In this document: positions 52,520 through 61,019 of the stretch, one piece after another | How the letters are laid out: each line of letters opens with the position of its first letter | Position numbering within the stretch: the stretch's first letter is position 1 | Assembly (NCBI GenBank): GCA_023251755.1 | Contig: JAHEYF010000009.1 | Coordinates: 1 to 64,000, forward strand | Length of the DNA: 64,000 nt | Reading direction: 5' to 3' | Source: Bacteroidota bacterium | Lineage (GTDB): Bacteria > Bacteroidota > Bacteroidia > B-17B0 > Aurantibacillaceae | The notes under the pieces: model-generated | Seen by the model: the letters and a program-made list of their open reading frames with translations, nothing else | Database searches by the model: none | What the model was told of the DNA's origin: nothing | Position numbers and translations under genes: made by a program

Positions 52520-53535
52520 CTGATTTGTTTTTGTTTTAAAATTAACCAGATCACAACAGGCGCACCAATTAAGGAGGTAATTACATTGATGGGCAACACA
52601 AAGCCTGTTCCGGGCAACTGGCAGATAATATCGCAGGTAATTAATGCAATAGCCCCGGTTAAAAAGTTAGCCAGTATCAGTATGCGGTGATTGGCTGTTT
52701 TAAATAACATACGACAGATATGCGGAATAGCAATGCCGATAAAAGCAATGGGACCGCAGAAAGCGGTGGTTAATCCGGCCAGGATACCGGTAATGATAAT
52801 AATTTTAAGGCGCGTTTTTTTTATGTTAATGCCTAATGAATGCGCATAATTTTCGCCCAGCAACAAAGCGTTTAAAGGTTTTATGAGTGTAAATGAAAAA
52901 AGGCAGGTGATAACAATGGCTGGAAAATAAATCAGCATCTCCTCCCAGGTAACATTTCCCAGGCTTCCGAGGCTCCATAAAATAAAACCTTTTATGCTTT
53001 CGGCATTGGCTACATATTCAAGTACCGATTGGATGGCTCCGGCAATATGCCCGATCATAATTCCAACAAGCAGCAGTGTAACATTGCTTTTAATTTTGCG
53101 GGCCACACCCAATACCATCAGTACACTTAAGAAGCCACCTACACAGGCGGCAAGGGCAATACTTAATTTTCCACCGAATGCGTTCATCTCAAAACCCAGC
53201 AAAGTACCACTCATCATTACAAGTGCCACACCCAGGCTGGCCCCCGAACTAATGCCCAATACATAAGGCCCTGCTAAAGGGTTGCGAAATAATGTTTGCA
53301 TCAGCATACCGCACAGGGATAAACTTATACCTGTAAGCACAGCGGTAATGGCTTTGGTTAAGCGAAAGTTGACAATGATTTTATGATAGGTGCTGTCTTC
53401 CCCCGAAAATAAACCGCTTATTACCTCCTTAGGAGAAATGAGTACAGAACCTGAAAATAAGTCTAATATAAATAACAGCACCAATAGTACTGATAAGGAT
53501 AAAAAGGTGAGGCGGTATTTAGCTGTTGTTTGCAA
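52516..53535 (-). CDS. ABC transporter permease, FecCD/BtuC type
   Basis: 339 residues with about ten membrane helices and the family stretches FRLTKAITAVLTGISLSLCG, NPLAGPYVLGISSGASLGVA and GPIAFIGIAIPHICR (the loop that contacts the ATPase). Full length for FecCD permeases. The start must be TTG at 53535; there is no in-frame ATG before the upstream stop. It is coupled to the ATPase. The substrate-binding partner is probably the lipoprotein at 58125-59288, now separated by a two-component system. Confidence 0.9.
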   Translation of the reverse strand: MQTTAKYRLTFLSLSVLLVLLFILDLFSGSVLISPKEVISGLFSGEDSTYHKIIVNFRLTKAITAVLTGISLSLCGMLMQTLFRNPLAGPYVLGISSGASLGVALVMMSGTLLGFEMNAFGGKLSIALAACVGGFLSVLMVLGVARKIKSNVTLLLVGIMIGHIAGAIQSVLEYVANAESIKGFILWSLGSLGNVTWEEMLIYFPAIVITCLFSFTLIKPLNALLLGENYAHSLGINIKKTRLKIIIITGILAGLTTAFCGPIAFIGIAIPHICRMLFKTANHRILILANFLTGAIALITCDIICQLPGTGFVLPINVITSLIGAPVVIWLILKQKQIS

Positions 53536-53556
53536 GAAATAAAAATACCCTCAAAT

Positions 53557-54249
53557 CTACGAAGGATAAGGGCATTTAGCAAAAAGTGAAACGGCAGCAA
53601 TATCCATATACATCAGGGCATCTTCTTTCCGGCTGATAAAAGAATCAATAGAAATACTTTTTTTATACAAAGGCCCGTCCAATACCAGGGTGTGGTACTC
53701 GCCTGCTTCGCCGCATATATCCATTCCATTTCGCAGGTGAAGTTCTTTTAACGCAAGAATAGACTCAGCATTCATTTCTTTTCCCAGCCAGTCGACAGAA
53801 AGCCAGGGTTCTTTTACACAGGAAAAAATAACTTTAAACCGAAGGGCGATCAATTTATTCAATACCTCTTCCCTGTTGAGGTGCCAGAGCGGAAGGAATA
53901 CATTCACACCTGCGGATATACTTCTATCGCTTATCCAGTTGGTATTGCCATGCACCCCGGCAATGTCGCCGGTAACAATGTTATCAATACCGTACTCTTC
54001 TTTTATTTTCAGAATGGCTGCTTCATAACTTTCTTTGTAGGGTTCGGATATAGGAATGATTGCATGAGGAATTTCAAGTGCATTGGCCTGCTGCTGCATC
54101 ATGCGAATAGGATGCGCTTTGAAATTGGGATAAAGAGGGACAAAGCTGAGTAAAGAAACTATTTCATAACCTTGTTGTATGGCTTCAAACAAAGCAAGGT
54201 TACAGTCTTTACCACCTGTCCATAAAACAACGGCACGTTTAGATAGCAT
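53557..54249 (-). CDS. Dph6-like PP-loop ATP pyrophosphatase, copy 2
   Basis: The ATG at 54249 (230 aa) is preferred to the TTG at 54273. The PP-loop is WTGGKDCNLALFEA and the family motif is CGEAGEYHTLVLDGP. It differs clearly from copy 1, but both keep the nucleotide and product motifs, so both should be active. It is the first gene of the operon and lies 21 bases before the permease start. A pair of amidating enzymes around a cofactor importer suggests processing of the imported compound; this is inference. Confidence 0.8.
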   Translation of the reverse strand: MLSKRAVVLWTGGKDCNLALFEAIQQGYEIVSLLSFVPLYPNFKAHPIRMMQQQANALEIPHAIIPISEPYKESYEAAILKIKEEYGIDNIVTGDIAGVHGNTNWISDRSISAGVNVFLPLWHLNREEVLNKLIALRFKVIFSCVKEPWLSVDWLGKEMNAESILALKELHLRNGMDICGEAGEYHTLVLDGPLYKKSISIDSFISRKEDALMYMDIAAVSLFAKCPYPS

Positions 54250-54374
54250 GATAGAAAATTTTACATCCTGCAAAGATATACGCTTTGGCTACCGCAAACT
54301 CAGTTTTTCTCACCAAACGATTTTATTTTCATAAACGGGAACAGGGTTTTTTAATAAACAATTATCTTCGTTAG

Positions 54375-57341
54375 ATGAGAATAAGTACTTACCTGTTCTT
54401 TTTTCTTTTTATTGGTATGGCCAACATGGTTGGCCAGCAGCTCATTTTTTACAGACCTGATAATTTAAAGAACCTCCCTTCTGCTGAATCCTACAATATT
54501 ATGCAGGACAGCAAAGGCTATATCTGGTTTAGTACCGATGCAGGCCTTTGCAGGTACAATGGCAAAACAATAAAGGTTTTTTCTAAAAACGAAGGACTAC
54601 CCGAAGAGTCTTGTTACGCTGTTACAGAAGATGCAAGCGGAACTATATGGATGATGACTTCCCAAAACAGGTTGCTGGTTTATAACAACGATACTTTAAA
54701 GGAGCACCCTTCGTCGAAAAAAATTGAAGCAGAACTTAATAGAGCACATTATATAACCAATTACCTTCAAAGAAATGATTCTGTTTTATGGTTGGGCACA
54801 CAGCGCACTACTTTTAAATTAAATCTTAAATCGGGGGATTTTAGAACGGTTTTAAAGGACACAAGTCAATTAATTTTAAAATTGAAAAAGGCAGGTAAAC
54901 TATTATTGCCTATACAGTCGCCAAATGCTGCAGAAGTCGGTAGAACTTATATTAAAAATAATAGTGAAATTACTTTTCTCTACGAAAATGGCCTTCAGCA
55001 AACAAAGATAATTGTCCCTAATATTTTTCATGCCTTTGTATTTGGCAGGACATTAACGGTGGTTAATTTAAAAGGGGAGGCTTTTTTTACCTGCCACAAT
55101 ATGCTTATTAAAATTAAACCCGATTTGACTTATGAAATATTTTATGTGAAAAATGAAATATTGAATTTGTATTGCGATGCCAGCAATGGTATTTGGTGCG
55201 GGGTAAGGCAGGGGGGGCTGTATTATTTTCCGGACTCTGAATTAAGTGAAAAGAATAAAATACAAAGCCTGGTTGATTTATCGGTGAGCGGGATTTGTGA
55301 AGATAAAGAAAAAGGGATGTGGTGCACTACACTGGAGGAGGGTGTTTTTTATTGTTCGAATAAAAACATTGTTTCTATATGGGATAATAAAGACAAACAT
55401 GAAAAAAATAATTTCCTTAAATGCATTGACAACAGGGTGTATTTTGATTCAAAGGAAAATTACCTGAATGAAGTATACAATGGTTTTTCGCTAAAGAGTT
55501 ACCGGGTTAAATCCTCCAGTGGTTTTTCAACAAGTATTTTCGATATACTCAGGGTAAAAGACGGATGGGTAATTGGCAGTAATAAATTTACCGTAAAAAG
55601 TGATGTGCAGTTTAACAAATTTGAGGATTTCGATTTTGAACACAGCCATAGTGTCGCTACAAGAAGTGTGGTTGAATACAGGAAAAGAATTTTCACTATC
55701 CACCCGACTGGAATTTATGAAAGGACTGGGAATTCAACGTATGAAAGAAACAACCACCTGGTGTCACTGGGAAAAAACCTTTTAATTACGCAGGATGGAA
55801 AACTAATAGCCGCCTGCAATGATGGTTTGTATGAAATGAACCTCAGCGATTATTCATTGAACAAAATACTCGGTATAAGCGGCATAACAAAAGCAATAGC
55901 CGCTTCGGATAACAGTATATGGGTACTCACAAAAAATTCCGGCATCTTCAGGTATGTGAACAATCACCTGCTGGGTTTTGAAAAGGAAGCAGAGCTCTCA
56001 TCCTTAAAGTTTAGAGACATTGTTGAGGATAAATTTCACAATATATGGTTGGCTACCAATGCGGGAGTAATAAAACTTAGCCAGGTGAATACTGTACTCA
56101 GGAAGGAAGCATTCAATATTTCATTCGGACTCCCTTCGGATGATATCACGCATATAAGTGTAAATGATAAGTATGTTTACTTCTCAACAAGTGAAGGGCT
56201 GTATAATTTTCCAATAGAAAGCAACAGTCGTTACAATATATATCCGCCAACGGTTTATATCAACACTGTTTGGGTAAATAAGAAAGAAGTTGAAAAAAGC
56301 AACACCCTGTTGTCTTTAAACTATAATGAGAACAATATAAAAATACTTGCAGATGTACTGGCGTTCAAAAACGATAAAACCGAAAAAAAAATAATTTACC
56401 AGCTTATCGGTCTCGATGCTGAGCCGCACACCATTGCGAATGCTGAAATCAGTTTAAACAACCTGCCCCCCGGCGAGTATGAATTGGAAGTTTACGCCCT
56501 CAACGAAAACAATATAAAAAGCGCCCGGCCCGCTCTTCTGAAAATAGTTGTTGACAAACCTTTCTGGTTTAAACTCCCGTTCATTGTTTTTGTGATACTT
56601 GCAATGACCTTACTAATATTATTGGTCGTGCAGCTTTACATTAAAAGAATCAGAAAAAAGGAAGCCGAAAAAACCCGCATGAATAAACTGATTGCTGATT
56701 ATCACATGTCGGCCCTGAGGGCGCAAATGAACCCGCACTTTATTTTTAACTGCATCAATTCCATTCAGCGGTATATCCTTACCAACAAAACAGACGACGC
56801 TTACACCTACCTGGCTAAATTCAGTAAGTTGATCCGGCTTGTTTTAAATTACTCCGAAGAAAACACCATTACCCTGGCCCAGGAATTAGAAATTGTTGAC
56901 CTGTATATGCAAATGGAACAACTTCGTTTTGAAAATGTTTTTCAATACGAAATAATTTGTGGGGAAGAGCTAAACAGTCACGAGTTGTATGTGCCGAGTA
57001 TGCTGATGCAACCCTATATTGAAAACGCAATATGGCATGGCATTATGCACCTGGACAAAGAAAAAAACGGATATATAAAAATTACACTTTCATTCATCGC
57101 GGATAAATTAATTGCAGTTATTGAAGACAATGGGGTTGGAAGAGAGCGGGCAGCTGCCTTATCGGCTAAAACCCACAAATCAAAAGCGCTGAGTTTAAAC
57201 AACAGGCGGATTGAAATATTAAATACCCTCAACAACAACCAGGCGGGAAATATTATTATTGAAGACATTACCGGAGCAGGCACCGGTGTTGAAGGTACCC
57301 GCGTAACCATTATCATCCCACAGCAAAACAACCATGAATAA
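54375..57341 (+). CDS. LytS-type sensor histidine kinase with periplasmic propeller
   Basis: 988 residues. Signal peptide (1-20), then ~700 residues of two-component propeller repeats (IMQDSKGYIWFSTDAGLCRY at the start, further units such as DIVEDKFHNIWLATNAGVIKL), a Y_Y_Y-like domain (LNNLPPGEYELEVYALNEN), one membrane helix (~735-757) and a cytoplasmic His_kinase/HATPase part. The phospho-acceptor is His788 in AQMNPHFIFNCINSIQRYI; the ATP-binding motifs PSMLMQPYIENAIWHG and VIEDNGVGRERA follow. It probably senses an extracellular molecule, often a glycan. Stop overlaps the response-regulator start by eight bases. It is divergent from the PP-loop/Btu operon. Confidence 0.93.
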   Translation: MRISTYLFFFLFIGMANMVGQQLIFYRPDNLKNLPSAESYNIMQDSKGYIWFSTDAGLCRYNGKTIKVFSKNEGLPEESCYAVTEDASGTIWMMTSQNRLLVYNNDTLKEHPSSKKIEAELNRAHYITNYLQRNDSVLWLGTQRTTFKLNLKSGDFRTVLKDTSQLILKLKKAGKLLLPIQSPNAAEVGRTYIKNNSEITFLYENGLQQTKIIVPNIFHAFVFGRTLTVVNLKGEAFFTCHNMLIKIKPDLTYEIFYVKNEILNLYCDASNGIWCGVRQGGLYYFPDSELSEKNKIQSLVDLSVSGICEDKEKGMWCTTLEEGVFYCSNKNIVSIWDNKDKHEKNNFLKCIDNRVYFDSKENYLNEVYNGFSLKSYRVKSSSGFSTSIFDILRVKDGWVIGSNKFTVKSDVQFNKFEDFDFEHSHSVATRSVVEYRKRIFTIHPTGIYERTGNSTYERNNHLVSLGKNLLITQDGKLIAACNDGLYEMNLSDYSLNKILGISGITKAIAASDNSIWVLTKNSGIFRYVNNHLLGFEKEAELSSLKFRDIVEDKFHNIWLATNAGVIKLSQVNTVLRKEAFNISFGLPSDDITHISVNDKYVYFSTSEGLYNFPIESNSRYNIYPPTVYINTVWVNKKEVEKSNTLLSLNYNENNIKILADVLAFKNDKTEKKIIYQLIGLDAEPHTIANAEISLNNLPPGEYELEVYALNENNIKSARPALLKIVVDKPFWFKLPFIVFVILAMTLLILLVVQLYIKRIRKKEAEKTRMNKLIADYHMSALRAQMNPHFIFNCINSIQRYILTNKTDDAYTYLAKFSKLIRLVLNYSEENTITLAQELEIVDLYMQMEQLRFENVFQYEIICGEELNSHELYVPSMLMQPYIENAIWHGIMHLDKEKNGYIKITLSFIADKLIAVIEDNGVGRERAAALSAKTHKSKALSLNNRRIEILNTLNNNQAGNIIIEDITGAGTGVEGTRVTIIIPQQNNHE

Positions 57342-58101
57342 ATTAAAATGTATACTTATTGATGATGAGCCGTCGGGCCGCATTGTGCTCAAAGAGCTCC
57401 TTACAAAGTATTGCCCCGGTGTACAAATAGCAGATGAAGCAGCTTCTGTTACAGAAGCCTATGAAAAAATAAGCAGCCTGCAGCCGGACTTTATTTTTTT
57501 GGACATACAGATGCCGGGCGGCAACGGTTTCGATTTATTAAAAAAGTTTGATGAAATTAATTTTGATACCATATTTGTAACCAGCTATGATAAATACGCC
57601 ATCACTGCTATAAAATTCAGCGCGCTGGATTATTTGCTTAAACCAGTTGATATAAGCGACCTGGTGAGCAGTGTTGAAAAGGTAAAAAGCAGAAAAAATT
57701 CAGCCGGACATCCCGGTAACCTTGTTGTTAATTTACTGAACAACATAGACGACACTGTAAACGAAAAAAAATTGGCCATTCACCATACTGATAAAGTTAA
57801 ATTTTTGAAGTTGAGTGATATTGTATGTTTTGAAGCGGCTAATAATTACACCTGTATTTTTACTGCTGATGATCAAAAATACACCGCGCCCCGTGTATTA
57901 AAAGATTTTGAAGACTTTTTGCCTGAACAAAAAAACTTTATACGTTTAAATAAAGGTGTTATTGTTAACGTAACCTATATTCAGCATTATTCAAAAGGAG
58001 AACCCTGTGTTATTTCCCTGAAAAATAAGCAGGAATATGAGATCAGCAGAAGAAGAAAAATCGAACTTAAAGAAGTGTTGCAGAAACTATTTCTTGAGTG
58101 A
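57334..58101 (+). CDS. LytTR-family response regulator
   Basis: 255 residues. The receiver domain (residues ~3-120) has the acidic pair DDE near residue 10, phospho-Asp57 in FIFLDIQMPGGNGFDLL and Lys in LKPVD. The C-terminal LytTR domain (from ~155) carries the usual KFLKLSDIVCFEAANNYTCIF and RLNKGVIVNVTYI. It is coupled to the kinase. Targets are unknown, but the genes on both sides (Btu-like importer and binding lipoprotein) are the closest candidates. Confidence 0.94.
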   Translation: MNKLKCILIDDEPSGRIVLKELLTKYCPGVQIADEAASVTEAYEKISSLQPDFIFLDIQMPGGNGFDLLKKFDEINFDTIFVTSYDKYAITAIKFSALDYLLKPVDISDLVSSVEKVKSRKNSAGHPGNLVVNLLNNIDDTVNEKKLAIHHTDKVKFLKLSDIVCFEAANNYTCIFTADDQKYTAPRVLKDFEDFLPEQKNFIRLNKGVIVNVTYIQHYSKGEPCVISLKNKQEYEISRRRKIELKEVLQKLFLE

Positions 58102-58124
58102 GTACTAAAATCCCAAAAGTTTTA

Positions 58125-59288
58125 TTAGTCTAATTTTTTATAATATTTAAGCCGGTGCCCGGGCAACAGGTCGGGATGAAAAATAAAGATCATATCCGCC
58201 AGCACTTCATCCGGAGACATCAATCCTTTTTCCCAGTAGGCATTTCCGCCTTTTTTGTTTACAAAAGCATTGTTGTTATACAGCTGGCCGGTTTTAAATG
58301 CTTTTATTTCCGTGTAACGTTTATCCTGGACAGCTATGTCTTTTTTACTTTTACAAAACAACAGGTTCAACCAGTAATCGGTGTTAATGGCTTTGTTGTA
58401 AACCTCTTCAAAATTCAACTGAAGGCTGCCGGATTTATCGTTCTCCTTCCATAAATAATCTGCACCGGCATCGTTCAGCAATTGGGCCATAAAACTCTTT
58501 CCGCCCGGTACAAACCAGGTATCACCATATTTCATTTCGGTTAATACACCTGGCTTTGTGGGTAAATTGGCTGTTAAATTTTTTAAATCCATGTAGCGTT
58601 TAGCAATGCCCTTAAAAATTGAATCCGCTTGTTTTTCTTCGTTAAAAAAACAGGCAATAAACTTAATCCATTCAGCACCTGCTAATGGCGAAGTTTCTAA
58701 ATGTTCCACACTAATGGCTACAGGGATCCCGGCTTTGGTAATTTTTTGGTTCATATCCTTTTCAGGGTTCCCCATGCCGTAGGTAATAATTAATTCCGGA
58801 TTGATCAGTAAAGCCTGTTCCACATTCATGCTACCGCTTCCTTTGCTGATTTCTTTTATTTCGCCCTTACTCACCTTTTTGAGTACAGCTGAATCGCAAA
58901 TAAAATCGGCATTATCTACAGCTACCAATTTATCGCGCAGGTTTAGTTTTTCGAGACAGCCGGTGTATAAAGAAGAAAGACTCGCTACACGGTTAACCGG
59001 CACCTGTATATATTGCGCTTTAAAATTTACCCGGGGTTGCACTGTTCCCCGTGGATACAACACATAACTAAAGGTAGTGTCTTTGCTGTTCCTGTCGCTG
59101 AACACATGAATAAGCTTGTAGCCTTTTTGATAAGATATAGTAAAACGCCGGGAATAGTTGACGGAAATGCTATCGTAAATAAAACCTGAACCTGCTTCTG
59201 TTGTTTGGTTTGTATCTGTGATCGGAGAAGAACAGGAAAGAAAAATGCCGCCGCCAATAACAAAAATTTTAAACAAGGACTTATACAT
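58125..59288 (-). CDS. ABC transporter substrate-binding lipoprotein, TroA/BtuF type
   Basis: 387 residues with lipobox FLSC (Cys19). The typical two-lobe family motifs are present: RVASLSSLYTGCLEKLNLRDKLVAVDN, then VEQALLINPELIITYGMG, and a long helix and second lobe (AQLLNDAGADYLWKENDKSG). It delivers B12 or an iron chelate to a BtuC-like permease; the best partner is the one at 52516-53535. The two-component system on the other strand separates them. The gene lies four bases after the T9SS choice-of-anchor protein and is cotranscribed with it. Confidence 0.85.
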   Translation of the reverse strand: MYKSLFKIFVIGGGIFLSCSSPITDTNQTTEAGSGFIYDSISVNYSRRFTISYQKGYKLIHVFSDRNSKDTTFSYVLYPRGTVQPRVNFKAQYIQVPVNRVASLSSLYTGCLEKLNLRDKLVAVDNADFICDSAVLKKVSKGEIKEISKGSGSMNVEQALLINPELIITYGMGNPEKDMNQKITKAGIPVAISVEHLETSPLAGAEWIKFIACFFNEEKQADSIFKGIAKRYMDLKNLTANLPTKPGVLTEMKYGDTWFVPGGKSFMAQLLNDAGADYLWKENDKSGSLQLNFEEVYNKAINTDYWLNLLFCKSKKDIAVQDKRYTEIKAFKTGQLYNNNAFVNKKGGNAYWEKGLMSPDEVLADMIFIFHPDLLPGHRLKYYKKLD

Positions 59289-59292
59289 AAAA

Positions 59293-60720
59293 TTAACGGC
59301 TTACATTTATTTTTTCGGTTTGCTGAAGGCTTAGCCCATTTATTTTTAAAATATAACAACCCACTGCAACATCACTTAAGTTAAGGTTGATTTTATTTAA
59401 GGAAGTATGTATTTTTTCAGTAACCATTTTAATTGTTCTTCCGCATACATCTACAAGCCTGATATCAAGATTATCTTCGCTATTACTATTTATCAGGATG
59501 TTTAAATTATCCTGCGAAGGGTTGGGAAATATTTTAACCGATGTTTGCGAAGGCTTGGTTTTTATTCCTATAGCTGAGGAAGGATCGAGTATAAATAAAC
59601 CGTTTTGCATATCGCTGGCTAATAATATACCACTGGGCAAAAAGGGGTAAGCCCCCCAGCAGCCCTGGTAAATATGGGCATCCGTAAAATTATCATTCAC
59701 CCCGTGGGCAGGGTCGGTATCAAAATAACCACTTACACTAACGTTGGAAGGATCGCTGATGTCGAACACAACAACTCCGTCCTGGTAATAGGACACGACT
59801 GCGTGCTTACCAATAATATAGGGGTTGTGTGGTGTTGCACCTTCGTTGGACTTGATGGTATCCATAAGCGTAAGGTTGTTCAAATCGCTTACATCTAAAA
59901 TCTTTACAACTGTATTGGCCGGAACTTCATCTGTAAACACCAGTGTTTTTCCGTCGGCGGTTAAATCGCTGCTGTGGTTGTAACCGGCCTGTACATAATT
60001 GGTATAAGCAGCGAGCTGGGTAAAATTATTATTGTTTGCATCGTACTTAAAAATATGCAGGCCCTCGTTCCCACAGGAAGCATATACGGTGTCGTTCCGC
60101 ACCAGCATATCGTGTACGTAGCCCGGTGAAGTGTAATCCTGGTTGAGAGAGCGCAGCAAAACAGGCTGGGCAGGATTTGAGAGGTCCAATACACATAAGG
60201 AATAATTTCCAAGCCCGTTGGCACGGGTAACCCCTCCACAATACAAATAATGCCCGTCAACAAAAATAGTGTGCGCCCGGGTAAAAAGGCTGTCCGATTC
60301 ATAAACAAGGTGTACTGAGTCGGGAAGAAAACTCATGTCGGCAATTTGTAGTTTACTATTGGCATCATCGCTTACAAAATAAGCGTAGTGCTGATAGGTT
60401 TTTAACTCGCGCCACAAACTGTTTTGGGCTGCCCCCGGAACAAAATCAACCACTACAGGGCTTGAAGGAATAGTAACATCAATAAAATAATTACCCCTGG
60501 TACCCCCCAGGATAGCGTACTCACGGTTGTCGGCAGGGTTGTGCCAGCCGTAGCAGCCGGCGTATTTACCATTGTTGCCATACCAGTTAACGGTGGTTTC
60601 GGGATCGATCTTCGCTAAAAAATTAATGTTAAGGCTTGGGTAGGCTTGCGAATATATTCTTACTGAAAAAAACACAAACAGTAAGAGAATGAATGGTTTA
60701 TTCAAGGGTGTAGAAAGCAT
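59293..60720 (-). CDS. choice-of-anchor B family protein with T9SS sorting domain
   Basis: 475 residues. Signal peptide (1-25), then a beta-propeller with LVIVD-type units: NREYAILGGTRGNYFIDVTI, SLCVLDLSNPAQPVLLRSL, VKILDVSDLNNLTLMDTI, VVFDISDPSNVSVSGYFDTD. This is the choice-of-anchor B architecture, where the anchor tail varies between phyla; here it is a T9SS type A domain (VKIFPNPSQDNLNILINSN to KINVSR). It lies on the cell surface. It is transcribed with the substrate-binding lipoprotein, so a role in capture of the same ligand at the surface is possible. Confidence 0.88.
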   Translation of the reverse strand: MLSTPLNKPFILLLFVFFSVRIYSQAYPSLNINFLAKIDPETTVNWYGNNGKYAGCYGWHNPADNREYAILGGTRGNYFIDVTIPSSPVVVDFVPGAAQNSLWRELKTYQHYAYFVSDDANSKLQIADMSFLPDSVHLVYESDSLFTRAHTIFVDGHYLYCGGVTRANGLGNYSLCVLDLSNPAQPVLLRSLNQDYTSPGYVHDMLVRNDTVYASCGNEGLHIFKYDANNNNFTQLAAYTNYVQAGYNHSSDLTADGKTLVFTDEVPANTVVKILDVSDLNNLTLMDTIKSNEGATPHNPYIIGKHAVVSYYQDGVVVFDISDPSNVSVSGYFDTDPAHGVNDNFTDAHIYQGCWGAYPFLPSGILLASDMQNGLFILDPSSAIGIKTKPSQTSVKIFPNPSQDNLNILINSNSEDNLDIRLVDVCGRTIKMVTEKIHTSLNKINLNLSDVAVGCYILKINGLSLQQTEKINVSR

Positions 60721-60801
60721 GGTGGAAGATTAGGTTCAAACCAAATATACAAAAAACACGGTTAATGCAAGGTTGAGGGTAGTTTAGTTGTTTTATAGTT
60801 T

Positions 60802-60854
60802 ATTCGTTCACAGGCTTTACAAAATGTATTGAACCGGAAAACGAATGAACGAAT
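60802..60854. repeat. inverted repeat of the TTTATTCGTT family
   Basis: ATTCGTTC (60802-60809) and GAACGAAT (60847-60854) form an inverted pair in the 299-base gap between two divergent T9SS genes. The surrounding TTTATTCGTTC and AACGAATGAACGAAT match the dispersed repeat at 45695-45760. The rest of the gap shows no further structure. Confidence 0.5.
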
Positions 60855-61019
60855 CTACAAACAATAATGTCTTTATTTGTCATAATCGTTACGCAGACAA
60901 AAATAGTTCAGTATTTCATTCGACTCCTAATATTAAACGTATTTTGTTCAAAACAATTTATTATGCCCTGTAATACTTGATAATATTGACTTAACTTATG
61001 TATAGCATATTTTAAAAAC

